DNA of 40,657 nt from SZUA-117 sp964630795 (GTDB lineage Bacteria > Pseudomonadota > Gammaproteobacteria > Steroidobacterales > Woeseiaceae), in contig CAZVWF010000014.1 of assembly GCA_964630795.1 (NCBI GenBank), positions 1 to 40,657 of the forward strand, given 5' to 3'. Below are positions 17,239 to 26,479 of the stretch, piece by piece. Numbering within the stretch: the stretch's first letter is position 1; every line of letters starts with the position of its first letter. The position numbers and the translations under genes were made by a program. The notes under the pieces were generated by a model. That model did not search any database, was not told the DNA's origin, and saw only the letters and a program-made list of their open reading frames with translations.

Positions 17239-17919
17239 ATGAATGCCTTTGATATTGAGCAGCCTTGCATTCCGGTCGCCGGAACGGACGATTCTTTTCC
17301 GGTACGGCGTATTTACTGCATTGGCCGCAACTACGCGAAGCATGTCGCGGAGATGGGCTATGACGTCAAACGCTCAAGACCTTTCTATTTCGCCAAGCCC
17401 GCCGACGCGGTTGTTATGTCAGGCGCAACAATCGACTACCCGTCGAGAACGGCGAATCTGCATCACGAGATCGAGCTGGTGGTTGCGATCGGCAAGGCGG
17501 GCAGCGACGTAGCGGTCAGCGAGGCCCTGGAACACGTCTATGGCTACGCGGTGGGTATCGACCTGACACGGCGCGACTTGCAGAAAGCGGCCAAGGACAA
17601 GGGCAGGCCGTGGACCACCGCCAAGGGTTTCGACCAATCGGCGCCGATTTCAGCCATTCACCGGGCCTCCGGGGTCGGTCACCCTACCGCAGGGCGGATC
17701 TGGCTCGCAGTAAATGGTCAAATTCGTCAGGATGCCGGGCTAAATGAGCTAATATGGAGCGTAGCAGAATCGATTGCCGAGCTTTCGACGCTCTTTGAGC
17801 TTGCGCCAGGCGATCTTCTGTTTACGGGGACACCCGCCGGAGTTGGCCCGCTCGAACCGGGCGACGAGGTAACCGGCGGTATCGAAGGAATCGACGAGAT
17901 ACAAATAACAATAAGGTAA
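17239..17919 (+). CDS. Fumarylacetoacetate hydrolase (FAH) family protein
   Basis: A 226-residue FAH-fold protein. The metal-binding residues are visible in LHHEIELVVAIG (Glu77 and Glu79, with His76) and GIDLTRRD (Asp108), with a conserved lysine in TTAKGFD (129). The C-terminal LFTGTPAGVGPLEPGDEV is diagnostic. Single-domain members cleave C-C bonds of acylpyruvates, decarboxylate oxaloacetate or isomerise and hydrate related keto acids with Mg2+. The specific reaction cannot be read here. The frame is open to 17206, but ATG 17239 is preferred because it gives the usual length; neither start has a strong RBS. It lies 29 bases upstream of the HD-domain gene and probably shares its transcript. 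Confidence 0.88.
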   Translation: MNAFDIEQPCIPVAGTDDSFPVRRIYCIGRNYAKHVAEMGYDVKRSRPFYFAKPADAVVMSGATIDYPSRTANLHHEIELVVAIGKAGSDVAVSEALEHVYGYAVGIDLTRRDLQKAAKDKGRPWTTAKGFDQSAPISAIHRASGVGHPTAGRIWLAVNGQIRQDAGLNELIWSVAESIAELSTLFELAPGDLLFTGTPAGVGPLEPGDEVTGGIEGIDEIQITIR

Positions 17920-17948
17920 GCCAGTACGACAACGCGAGGAGCGAAACC

Positions 17949-18731
17949 ATGGACCGTCGCAAGTTTCTGAACACCGTTAGCGTCACCGCCGCAGCAAGTA
18001 TTGCCGGTGCGACTACATTTTCCGGCAAAGCAGATGCCCTTGAAGAAGCGATGGAAGAAGCGCTCGAACCCAAACGCCGGGCGAAACCAGGCTTCTGCAC
18101 CATCGGTGAGGAGCGCGACCGCGACCCTGATGACAACCGGCCGTACTATCAGCACAACGACCCCGCGCTTGCCGTCATGCCGAAAGCGCCAACGTTGATG
18201 GACTTCTACAAAATGCGCTTTTCCACCAACCACGTGACACAAAGCGCCCGTCTTGCACTAAAGAATGGCAGCAGCGAGAAGGTCATCATGGCGTGCCTGT
18301 TGCACGACATCGGTCTGAATATCAGGGGTACGGATCATGGCTACTGGTGCGCACAACTTGTACGCCCGTATGTGGATGAGGAGGTAGCCTGGGCGATTGA
18401 GAAGCACCAGGCCTTGAGGTTCCTCCCCGATCTGTCCGTCGACTACGAATATCCGGAGGCCTACATCCGGCTCTTCGGCGAGGACTACGTGCCTGAAGAT
18501 TACATCATGGAAGAGGCGAGGAAGGCTCGGGAGCACAAGTGGTATATGTCGTCCCGCGAAATTACGATCAATGACGTGTACGCGTTCGACCCCGATCTGC
18601 AGGTGGATGTCGAGGATTTCACTGACATTATGGCCCGCAACTTCAAGCAGCCGAAAGAGGGTCTTGGCTTCGATGGCAGTCCGGTAGCACATATGTGGCG
18701 GACGTTCATCTGGCCAACTAACTTCTTATAA
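17949..18731 (+). CDS. Tat-exported HD-domain protein
   Basis: A 260-residue protein with a twin-arginine signal (DRRKFLN, residues 2-8) and a strong RBS (GAGGAG, about eight bases before the ATG). An HD domain follows, with candidate metal ligands His95, the His119-Asp120 doublet in LLHDIGLN, His130 in TDHGYW and His153 in EKHQAL. HD domains are usually phosphohydrolases acting on nucleotides or similar substrates; export of one is uncommon. The C-terminal half (PEAYIRLFGEDYVPEDYI onward) is acidic and aromatic and unlike a regulatory GGDEF/EAL partner. The molybdopterin enzyme begins nine bases after its stop, so the two are surely co-transcribed and probably act together. The function is unknown. 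Confidence 0.8.
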   Translation: MDRRKFLNTVSVTAAASIAGATTFSGKADALEEAMEEALEPKRRAKPGFCTIGEERDRDPDDNRPYYQHNDPALAVMPKAPTLMDFYKMRFSTNHVTQSARLALKNGSSEKVIMACLLHDIGLNIRGTDHGYWCAQLVRPYVDEEVAWAIEKHQALRFLPDLSVDYEYPEAYIRLFGEDYVPEDYIMEEARKAREHKWYMSSREITINDVYAFDPDLQVDVEDFTDIMARNFKQPKEGLGFDGSPVAHMWRTFIWPTNFL

Positions 18732-18740
18732 GTTCGTTAG

Positions 18741-21158
18741 ATGGCTAATTACATCGGCTCGGACTTTACCCCGCCGGATGTTATCGGCAAGGTCACGGGT
18801 AAAGCCAAATACGCGGAAGATATTCACGTCGACGGCATGGTGTATGCCCGGCTCCTGACCAGTCCGGTTCCCCACGCCCGAATCAAAAGCATGGACCTGT
18901 CCGAGGCCCTGGCCATGGACGGTGTGGTCGGCGTGCTCACGGCAGATGATGTACCTGAATCCGCGGTTCCCCGTGCCGCAATATTGACCAACAAGCCTGT
19001 ATTCGTCGGTGATCCGATTCTCGCGATTGCCGCCGTTGACGAGACGATTGCGACCAACGCGATTCAGAAGGTCAGGATCGACTACGAACCACTGCCATTT
19101 TGCGTTGACCCGATCACGTCACTGGGCCCGGGCGGTTCGAATGCCCGCGACGAAGGCAATGTGTATGCGCCGCAGGGATTCGGCGATAACACGACGACGC
19201 CGGAAGAGGTCAAGTGGACAAAGGGGCAGCTGGATGCGTTCCTGGCAGGGCAGCCGCCCGACGGTGATATGCCGATACAGTGGTCTGTCGGCGACGTTGA
19301 CGAGGGGTTTGATCAGGCGGCCTACGTCATCGAGCAGAACTTCGTTACGGCCGGTTATGCGCATCATTCGATGGAGCCGCGTTCCTCGATGGCCTACTGG
19401 GAAAACGGTAAGTGTTTCCTGCATGGTCCCAACCAGAGTCAGACTGCGCCCATGCCCGGCCTTGCGCGCATGATCGGAATCGACCTCGAGGATCTCGTTT
19501 TCATCAATGAGAATTGCGGAGGCGGGTTTGGCTCGCGCAGCACGCCCTACGAAATGCTCGTCCTGCCGGCGTTCTTTTCGCGCAAGATCAATCGGCCTGT
19601 TGCACTGCACCTGGCACGCGCAGACGAGTTCTACCTCGGTAAGGCGCGCTCCGGATTCCAGGGCCACGTCAAGATGGGTTTCCACAGCGATGGCCGAATT
19701 TCAGCGATGGACCTGTTCATCATCCAGGATATCGGTTGCCAGACGGGCTTCCCGTCGGCAGCGTCGGCAGCCGGTGCTACCTCGCTCGTTTATCAGCCCG
19801 AGACGATGCGTTTTCGCGCGATTCCGGTCATGACGAACACGACGCCGAAGGGGGCACAGCGCGGACCGGGTCAAAACCAGATTGCCGCGGCGATAGAACC
19901 CCTGCTCGACAAAGCCGCTGTTAACCTGGAAATGGATCGGCTGGAGATTCGTTTGATCAATGCACCGGTCAGCGATTCCCTGCACGGCCCGCGCCAGCAA
20001 CCGATGACCAGTGCTTATCTGAAAGAGGCGCTGGAGCAGGGCGCCGAGCGATTCAATTGGACGGAGCGCGTCGCGCGCCGTGGCGAACGCAATGGCTCGA
20101 AGGTAATTGGCGTAGGTGTCGGCCAGGCTTATCACTCGGCAGGCCGTGACGGCTATGACGGCCTGTTACGCATCGCGCCAGACGGGAAAATCCATCTGCA
20201 TAGTGGCGTCGGCAACCTGGGCACCTATTCCTATGCATCGACAACGCGTCCGGCCGCAGATGTGTTGCAATGCGACTGGGAGAACTGCGTCCTGCACTAC
20301 GGCAAGTCGACCGAGAACCTGCCGTGGAGCTCGTCGCAGAACGGCAGTAACACGTCTTTTACACACACGCGTGCCAACTATGTCGCCGCGCTGGATGCTT
20401 TGGAAAAGATCAAGTCCATCGCCGCGCTCCGCCTGGGTGGAACGGCTGACGATTACGATATCGGCGGAGAGCGGGTCTTTGCCAAAGACGATGTATCACG
20501 CGTCATGACTTACGCGGAAGTCGCCCGGGCGGCCATCGAACTCGGTGGTCGTTACGACGGCAGTGAAGTCCCGGACGATATTCATGCGGTGACTCGACTG
20601 GCGGTTGACGGCATCAAGGGATCCGGACTCGTCGGTGTGGCCAAAGACAACCTCGGCCGCCGGGGTGCGGTACCGGGACTGGCGGTCGGCTTCGCCGAAA
20701 TCGAGCTGGATCTCGAAACAGGTCGCTACAAGATACTCGACTACCTGGGCGTTGCCGATTGTGGAACAGTGCTGCACCCGATGGGGCTCGCGGCACAAGT
20801 ACGCGGCGGTGCCGTTTGGGGTTTCGGCATGGCGGGCCTCGAGCGCCACGTTTATGACCCGGCCACCGGTCTGCCGGCCAATAGCGGTTTCTACCAGTGC
20901 AAACCGGCGAGTTATCTCGACCTGCCGGATTCGATGGATTGGGATGCTGTCGACCTGCCGGACCGGGACAACCCGGTTGGCGTCAAGGGGATCGGCGAGC
21001 CGGTCATGGGTTGTGCGGCCGCTGCCGTTTTATGCGCGATTTCAGATGCGCTCGATGGGCATGTCTTCAACAGGGTGCCCGTGACAGCGGATATGATCGT
21101 TAATCATGTTGCCGGACGCCGGCAGTCCACGCCTAACATGAGCACGAATACGTTCTAG
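18741..21158 (+). CDS. Xanthine dehydrogenase-family molybdopterin-binding large subunit
   Basis: An 805-residue protein with the two Mo-binding domains of the xanthine oxidase/CO dehydrogenase family. The N-terminal hammerhead is shown by DVIGKVTGKAKYAEDI and the HHSMEPRSSMAYW segment, the molybdenum-cofactor region by NCGGGFGSRSTPYE, and the conserved loop by PKGAQRGPGQNQ. The catalytic glutamate is expected in GVKGIGEPVMG (about Glu753). It hydroxylates an aldehyde, purine or other heterocycle in known relatives; the substrate is undetermined here. No 2Fe-2S or FAD domain is fused, and neither subunit gene is in the window, so electron-transfer partners must lie elsewhere. There is no Tat signal on this subunit, but the co-transcribed HD protein has one. 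The stop overlaps the convergent CBS gene at a CTAG. Confidence 0.9.
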   Translation: MANYIGSDFTPPDVIGKVTGKAKYAEDIHVDGMVYARLLTSPVPHARIKSMDLSEALAMDGVVGVLTADDVPESAVPRAAILTNKPVFVGDPILAIAAVDETIATNAIQKVRIDYEPLPFCVDPITSLGPGGSNARDEGNVYAPQGFGDNTTTPEEVKWTKGQLDAFLAGQPPDGDMPIQWSVGDVDEGFDQAAYVIEQNFVTAGYAHHSMEPRSSMAYWENGKCFLHGPNQSQTAPMPGLARMIGIDLEDLVFINENCGGGFGSRSTPYEMLVLPAFFSRKINRPVALHLARADEFYLGKARSGFQGHVKMGFHSDGRISAMDLFIIQDIGCQTGFPSAASAAGATSLVYQPETMRFRAIPVMTNTTPKGAQRGPGQNQIAAAIEPLLDKAAVNLEMDRLEIRLINAPVSDSLHGPRQQPMTSAYLKEALEQGAERFNWTERVARRGERNGSKVIGVGVGQAYHSAGRDGYDGLLRIAPDGKIHLHSGVGNLGTYSYASTTRPAADVLQCDWENCVLHYGKSTENLPWSSSQNGSNTSFTHTRANYVAALDALEKIKSIAALRLGGTADDYDIGGERVFAKDDVSRVMTYAEVARAAIELGGRYDGSEVPDDIHAVTRLAVDGIKGSGLVGVAKDNLGRRGAVPGLAVGFAEIELDLETGRYKILDYLGVADCGTVLHPMGLAAQVRGGAVWGFGMAGLERHVYDPATGLPANSGFYQCKPASYLDLPDSMDWDAVDLPDRDNPVGVKGIGEPVMGCAAAAVLCAISDALDGHVFNRVPVTADMIVNHVAGRRQSTPNMSTNTF

Positions 21159-21607
21159 ACAACGTCTTCGAGTTCTTCGTCGTACGGCTCCGATTCCTCG
21201 ATCTGCTCGAGCAGATTGATGGCGACGCCGACAAAGTCCGTATCGGTAATGATGCCTTCCAGCGCATTGTCTTTCATGACCGGCAGGCAACCTATCCTGT
21301 GCCGTTCGAGGAACAAGGCTGCCTGGCGGAGACTCGCATTCGTGTCAACGGTCGCGACGTCGGTGACCATGATGTCCTTGACGACGATTTCCTTTGCGTG
21401 AATCCGGTTTTCCTCATCGCGCAGGAATGAATCAGTCGCTGCCAGCACGTTCGTGAGCGTCACCAGTCCGACCAGCGTGCCGCCCGAATCCACGACAGGC
21501 AGGTGGTGAATCTTCTTGTCGTGCATCAGGGATCTTGCCGCCGCGAGATTCTCGCCCGGCTCAATGGTGATGAGATCCGTACTCATGATCGTGTCGAGTG
21601 TCATCAT
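21155..21607 (-). CDS. Tandem CBS-domain protein
   Basis: A 150-residue protein made almost entirely of two CBS domains (residues about 5-60 and 70-130). The repeat pattern is seen in IMSTDLITIEPGENLAAARSLM with HHLPVVDSGGTLVGLVT, and in DIMVTDVATVDTNASLRQAALFL with GCLPVMKDNALEGIITDTD. CBS pairs bind adenosine nucleotides and regulate partner enzymes or channels. An acidic tail (residues about 133-150) follows. The start at 21607 is supported by GGAG about eight bases upstream, and the next codon is also ATG. It converges on the molybdopterin gene with both stops inside a shared CTAG. The partner is unknown. Confidence 0.88.
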   Translation of the reverse strand: MMTLDTIMSTDLITIEPGENLAAARSLMHDKKIHHLPVVDSGGTLVGLVTLTNVLAATDSFLRDEENRIHAKEIVVKDIMVTDVATVDTNASLRQAALFLERHRIGCLPVMKDNALEGIITDTDFVGVAINLLEQIEESEPYDEELEDVV

Positions 21608-21688
21608 CGCCTTTACTCCGATGTTTTTTCTTTGGCGTGATTTCAGTCTAGTCGGTCGGGCCGGAACAGCTATTACGGGTTTCACCTA

Positions 21689-22636
21689 TCACTCTACGGT
21701 GCGAAGCGGCAGTTCCTCATCGACGATCGCGAGAAGTGAATTGATGACATCGCTGCGGTTGGGCTGGACGTGTTGACCGTCAGTCCAGCGCAGTATTTTC
21801 GGTTTTTCGGCAGCGGCAAAAAGTGCTTCGGTCTCGCCCACCGGCGTGCGTTCATCGTCAGTGGCGCCGACGATGATGACCGCTCGCGGTGCGACTCGCG
21901 CAATATTGACGGCTGTGTCAAATGTCGGGCCATAGGCCATCCAGTAAACAAGGGTCGCGAGTGGTCGGTGCAACAGGCGGGCGTCGATTCTTCGTGCAAT
22001 CTGGGCCTCGAGCCAGCGCTCGTTGTCTGCCGCACCATGAACCAGCATGGTTCCGGTGATACGTGTGTCGCGTGCGGCGATGAGCGCTGCAAATGGCACG
22101 CCGAGACTGGCGCCGACGATCACAACGTCATCGTGATTGACCCAGGCCTGCTCGTCCAGCCAGTCGAGAACCAGTGACGCCGCTGGCGGCGTATCTGTGA
22201 AGGCTTTGCGCGCCAGGGGCAGCGTTTCCATGATCTGTAAGAAGCCGCGTACTTTCTCTTCGCCTTCGTAAGGATAGTCCAGCGCGACGACGGCGCGGTT
22301 ACCGACGTTGCCGAAGAGATCGACGGCATCGCTGCCGGTACGGTGACCGCCCAGGACCATCAATACCGGCAGCGTGGACGCGGGCTCGGCGGGTCGAATG
22401 ACGCGGAACGTGACGTTCAGTCCGGAATTCGAAACGATCGTGAGGAGTTGCGACACCTGCCCAAAGTTGTCGGTTGCCGAACTGCCTGCGACGCCGGTCA
22501 CCTGGCCCTTGCGCGTATCGAAGTAGCCTTCAAGCGGGCGTGCAGCATCCATACGCAACCAGAGGACCCCGATCACGGATAGCGCAACGATCGGCGCGAC
22601 CAGGTACAGCAGGAGGACACGCAGGATTTTCCACAT
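21689..22636 (-). CDS. Membrane-anchored alpha/beta hydrolase
   Basis: A 315-residue protein with one N-terminal hydrophobic helix (residues about 5-27) that likely anchors it in the inner membrane, catalytic domain outward. The alpha/beta-hydrolase triad is plausible: the nucleophile elbow GASLG with Ser177, an acid in GATDDERTP (Asp260 or Asp261) and His289 in TDGQHVQP. An oxyanion region follows VLMVLGGHRTGSD. The family covers esterases, peptidases and lipases, so the substrate cannot be set. The frame is open to a TTG at 22681, but ATG 22636 gives the membrane anchor at the N-terminus and has AGAGG eight bases upstream. It diverges from the YtcJ-like lipoprotein across about 100 bases. 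Confidence 0.8.
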   Translation of the reverse strand: MWKILRVLLLYLVAPIVALSVIGVLWLRMDAARPLEGYFDTRKGQVTGVAGSSATDNFGQVSQLLTIVSNSGLNVTFRVIRPAEPASTLPVLMVLGGHRTGSDAVDLFGNVGNRAVVALDYPYEGEEKVRGFLQIMETLPLARKAFTDTPPAASLVLDWLDEQAWVNHDDVVIVGASLGVPFAALIAARDTRITGTMLVHGAADNERWLEAQIARRIDARLLHRPLATLVYWMAYGPTFDTAVNIARVAPRAVIIVGATDDERTPVGETEALFAAAEKPKILRWTDGQHVQPNRSDVINSLLAIVDEELPLRTVE

Positions 22637-22736
22637 CCCTGAAGCCTCTGCCTGACCGGCCTGCGAGTCAACTACTGACAAGTACGCAGTGCTGCGCTAA
22701 GTTTGGTTCAGTCACGTCAACAAGAAGCAGAAAACA

Positions 22737-24485
22737 ATGAATTGGAAAGGTTTTTCGTTCGCCCTGCTGGGATTGCTGCTGGCCGCATGTTCGCCCGATC
22801 CTCAATCGGTCAGCGAGGAGGGTGGCGCCGACCTGATCCTGACCAATGGTCGCGTATACACGTTGAGCTGGGATGAGCCGGCACCGGATGGCACCTTGCC
22901 CGCCGATGCCCCGCGCAATAACACCGGGTGGTTTCCCGACGCGGAAGCGGTCGTGACCCGGGGCGGCGAAATCCTGTTCGTCGGCGGCACGCGTGACGCA
23001 ATGGAATATCGCGGTGAGGCGACGCGCGTCGTCGATCTCGCCGGTGCGACAGTCGTGCCGGGCCTTGTGGACTCGCATACCCATGTCTATGGTCTGGGCG
23101 CCAGGCTGGAGTCGATCGACCTGACGAATGTTGCGACGGAAGAAGCAGCGGTCGAACTGGTTGCCGAGAAGGCGCAGTCGACGCCGGCCGGTGAATGGAT
23201 CATTGGCCGGGGCTGGGACGAGGGTGCCTGGGCAAATCGTTACCCGGACAAGGCGCTTCTCAGCCAGGCGGTGCCTGATAATCCGGTTTTCCTCGACAGT
23301 CTGCATGGCTTCGCGGTCTGGGTGAACCAGGCGGCGCTCGACGCGGGCGGTATAACGTCAGGGACCGGGGTGCCAGTGGGTGGCGAGATGCGCATTGGCG
23401 ATGACGGTACGCCGACCGGTCTGTTCCTGAATCGTGCGACGACGATGATCGACGACATCGTGCCGTCCCCGTCACTCGAGGCGCGCCTGAATCGCTGGAT
23501 CATTGGTCTGAACCAGATGGCACAGGACGGTTACGTTGCGGTCCACGAAGCGGGACTGAATACCGAGGCGATGGCCGCCCTCGAGCAGCTCGAAGCGGAG
23601 GATCGTTTGCCCATACGGGTTTACGGCATGTTGTCCCTGCGCGATGAGCCCCTGATTCGTAAGTGGATCGAGAAAGGCCCGGATACCGACAATGACAGCA
23701 TGCTGGTCACGCGCGCGGTCAAGGCCTATTACGATGGCGCGCTGGGATCACGCGGCGCGCGCATGCTTTACGACTATGAAGACATGCCAGGTCACCGGGG
23801 TGTCAGCGGTGATGGTTACGGCTTCGACCAGGCGCTGAACGCCGATGCGATGAAAGCGGGATTCCAGGTGGCGATTCATGCGATCGGTGACGCCGGCAAT
23901 CGCGAGTCACTGGATATCCTGGAAGCGGTATTTGAGGAAGATCCTGCCACCCGAAACAACCGGCATCGCATCGAACATGCGCAGGTTATTCATCCCGATG
24001 ACATTCCGCGGCTTGGGCAGCTGGGCATCATCGCATCGATGGAACCGCCGCACGCAATGGAGGACAAGACCTGGGCAGAGGAACGGGTCGGACCGGATCG
24101 AATCCTGGGCGCCTATGCATGGCGTTCGCTGCGAGAGGCCGGTGCCGGCCTGACCTTCAATTCGGACAACCCGGGTTCCGATCACAACATTTTCTACGGA
24201 CTGCATTCTGCGATAACGCGACAGGACAAGAACTCGCAGCCTGAGGGCGGCTGGTATCCTGAACAGCGGATGAGTTCTGATGAAGCACTGCGTGGTTACA
24301 CGAGCTGGTCCGCCTACGCGAGTTTCAGGGAGAACAACACGGGCATCATCGAGGCTGGCCGTTGGGCGGATCTGACAGTGATGGATGTCGACCCCTTCAT
24401 TCTTGCTGATGAAAGTCCGGGCGAGCTGCTTAATGGCCGAATCCTGATGACCATCGTTGGCGGCAACATCGTCTTCGAACGGTAG
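22737..24485 (+). CDS. YtcJ-like amidohydrolase, predicted lipoprotein
   Basis: A 582-residue amidohydrolase of the YtcJ/amidohydrolase-3 group. The N-terminus is a lipoprotein signal with lipobox LAAC (Cys18), so it is probably tethered in the envelope. Motifs include GLVDSHTHVYGLG with the metal-binding His pair, the YtcJ-typical GRGWDEGAW and DSLHGFAVWVNQAALDAGGI segments, VKAYYDGALGSRGA, HAIGDAGNRESLD and RIEHAQVIHPDDIPR. The late TFNSDNPGSDHNIFYGLHSA supplies the catalytic Asp region. The domain ends with IIEAGRWADLTVMDVDPF. Related enzymes deacylate or hydrolyse amides, but characterised members are few, so no substrate is given. It precedes the spermidine-dehydrogenase-like gene by 77 bases. 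Confidence 0.9.
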   Translation: MNWKGFSFALLGLLLAACSPDPQSVSEEGGADLILTNGRVYTLSWDEPAPDGTLPADAPRNNTGWFPDAEAVVTRGGEILFVGGTRDAMEYRGEATRVVDLAGATVVPGLVDSHTHVYGLGARLESIDLTNVATEEAAVELVAEKAQSTPAGEWIIGRGWDEGAWANRYPDKALLSQAVPDNPVFLDSLHGFAVWVNQAALDAGGITSGTGVPVGGEMRIGDDGTPTGLFLNRATTMIDDIVPSPSLEARLNRWIIGLNQMAQDGYVAVHEAGLNTEAMAALEQLEAEDRLPIRVYGMLSLRDEPLIRKWIEKGPDTDNDSMLVTRAVKAYYDGALGSRGARMLYDYEDMPGHRGVSGDGYGFDQALNADAMKAGFQVAIHAIGDAGNRESLDILEAVFEEDPATRNNRHRIEHAQVIHPDDIPRLGQLGIIASMEPPHAMEDKTWAEERVGPDRILGAYAWRSLREAGAGLTFNSDNPGSDHNIFYGLHSAITRQDKNSQPEGGWYPEQRMSSDEALRGYTSWSAYASFRENNTGIIEAGRWADLTVMDVDPFILADESPGELLNGRILMTIVGGNIVFER

Positions 24486-24562
24486 AGCGACCCGGCCGAC
24501 GGCTGCGGAGGACGGTCATTGGCGTATACTGATCGCAGCCTATTTGCGGGGGAACGGGCAGC

Positions 24563-26479
24563 ATGATCCGGAAAACCAGCATCAACCGTCGCGATTTTGT
24601 GAATGGCTGTGCGCTCAGCCTGGCTGCGGGGACATCGATCTCGCCGCTGGACGCGATTGCGCAGGACCTGCTCGATCCCGCAGCGCTACCTCCCGACTAT
24701 TATCCGCCGACCTTGCAGGGTATGCGCGGCAGCCACGATGGATCTTTCGAAGTCGCGCACGCAGTCCGCGATGGCGCAACGTTCAACGCGGTTGACGCGG
24801 GTGATCCCGTCTACGACCTGGTCGTCGTAGGTGGTGGCCTGAGTGGACTGTCTGCAGCCTACTTTTTCAGAAAACAGCATGGTCCTGACTCGCGCATCCT
24901 GATCCTCGACAATCACGATGACTTTGGCGGCCATGCGAAGCGAAACGAGTTTCGGCATGCCGGTAACACCTATCTCGTGAATGGCGGGACGCTCAATGTC
25001 GAGGCGCCGTCGCAGTACAGCACGGTCGCCGCCGGGCTGCTGTGGGAGCTGGGAATCGACCGCGAGCGGTACTTCGAAAAAAATGCCGGCATGTGGTCGA
25101 ACTACGGCGATATGGGCCTGAAGGGCAGCATGTTCTACGACGAAGAGACGTTCGGCGAGGACAAGCTCGTCGTTGGTTACGGCGAATTGCCGATCGGCGA
25201 TTTCATTCGCCAGGCACCGGTCAGCCCCGAGGTTCAGCTGGATGCAGTGCGACTTTATGAGGAGAAGAAAGATTACCTTCCCGGCCTGAATGCTGCCGAG
25301 AAGCGGCAGACATTGACGAAAATGAGTTACCGGGATTTCGTCGTCAACATCGTCGGTTGTCATCCCGATGTCATGCATTTATTCGATACCACGCAGCTCG
25401 GTATTTTCGTTACCGCAATGGATGCCATCCCTGCGATCTATTGCCGCGAGATGGGTTACCCGGGATTTGATGGCATGGGCCTCGAGGACCTGTCGCCGAA
25501 TCAACTCGTCAATGAGCCTGGTGGCCAGCACGGCCGTGAAAATACGGCACGTGCGCAGAGTGGCGACCCCGACATGTATTTTCCGGATGGCAACGCAACA
25601 TTGACCCGATTGCTGGTGAGCCGCCTGGTTCCCGATGCGGTGTCAGCCAGCACGATGGAAGACATCGTTCTGGCGGACATTGACTACGGCCTGCTCGATC
25701 GTAACGACAACAAAGTGCGCATTCGCCTCAATAGCACCGTGATTGATGTCGCGCACGTCAATGACAGCCTTGTCGAGACCAGCTATGTGTTGGGCGGCAA
25801 TGCCTATTCCGTGTCGAGCCGTAATGTGGTCATGGCGTGCTGGAACTCTGTGATTCCACACATCTGCGGAGAAGTGCCGCCCGCACAAAGAGAAGCGCTC
25901 GCCTACGGCCAGAAGTCGCCACTCGTATATACGGGCGTACTGGTTTCGAACTGGCAGCCCTGGGTCGACGCCGGGATCTCGCGTGTTTCCGCGCCGGGTG
26001 GCTATCATCCCAGCATTGGTTTGCAGCCCATGCTGGAGATGGGCGATTACAGAACGGCACGCTCACCGGACGAGCCGATTGTTGTGCGGATGTCGACGTA
26101 TTTCTACGAGCCGGGTCACTCGCGTCGTGAGCAACACCGCATTGGCCGCAATCGCATGCTCACGACGCCGTTCGAGACTTTTGAGCACCATATTCGCGAT
26201 CAACTGCAGCGCATCCTGGGCCCGACGGGATTCGATGAGGCGACTGATATCCTCGGTATTACCGTTAACCGCTGGCCACATGGTTATACGTATTCCTACA
26301 ACCCGCTTTTCGATCCGGCGTCCTGGGCGTTTACGACGACAGCCGAACGACCGTGTGTCATCGGTCGCCAGCGTATCGGCCGGATTGCGATTGCCAATGC
26401 CGACGCATCGGCCAGCCCGCACACGGATGGAGCGATCAACGAGGCGTATCGCGCCGTCAACGAGCTGCTCAGCACGTAA
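24563..26479 (+). CDS. Tat-exported FAD-dependent oxidoreductase resembling spermidine dehydrogenase
   Basis: A 638-residue flavoenzyme with a twin-arginine signal (NRRDFVN, residues 8-14). The first Rossmann motif GGGLSG is at residues 90-95, and LILDNHDDFGGHAKRNEF (113-130) carries the FAD ribose-binding acid and second glycine cluster. The preceding PPTLQGMRGSHDGSFEVAHAVRDG and the later NGGTL, WPHGYTYSYNPLFDP and GRIAIANADASASPHTDGAINEAYRAV segments match the spermidine dehydrogenase (SpdH) group as I know it. SpdH oxidises spermidine to 1,3-diaminopropane and 4-aminobutanal. Many homologues are untested, so another amine is possible. GGGGGAA lies upstream of the ATG. Periplasmic polyamine oxidation would suit the aminotransferases nearby, though that link is inference. 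Confidence 0.82.
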   Translation: MIRKTSINRRDFVNGCALSLAAGTSISPLDAIAQDLLDPAALPPDYYPPTLQGMRGSHDGSFEVAHAVRDGATFNAVDAGDPVYDLVVVGGGLSGLSAAYFFRKQHGPDSRILILDNHDDFGGHAKRNEFRHAGNTYLVNGGTLNVEAPSQYSTVAAGLLWELGIDRERYFEKNAGMWSNYGDMGLKGSMFYDEETFGEDKLVVGYGELPIGDFIRQAPVSPEVQLDAVRLYEEKKDYLPGLNAAEKRQTLTKMSYRDFVVNIVGCHPDVMHLFDTTQLGIFVTAMDAIPAIYCREMGYPGFDGMGLEDLSPNQLVNEPGGQHGRENTARAQSGDPDMYFPDGNATLTRLLVSRLVPDAVSASTMEDIVLADIDYGLLDRNDNKVRIRLNSTVIDVAHVNDSLVETSYVLGGNAYSVSSRNVVMACWNSVIPHICGEVPPAQREALAYGQKSPLVYTGVLVSNWQPWVDAGISRVSAPGGYHPSIGLQPMLEMGDYRTARSPDEPIVVRMSTYFYEPGHSRREQHRIGRNRMLTTPFETFEHHIRDQLQRILGPTGFDEATDILGITVNRWPHGYTYSYNPLFDPASWAFTTTAERPCVIGRQRIGRIAIANADASASPHTDGAINEAYRAVNELLST

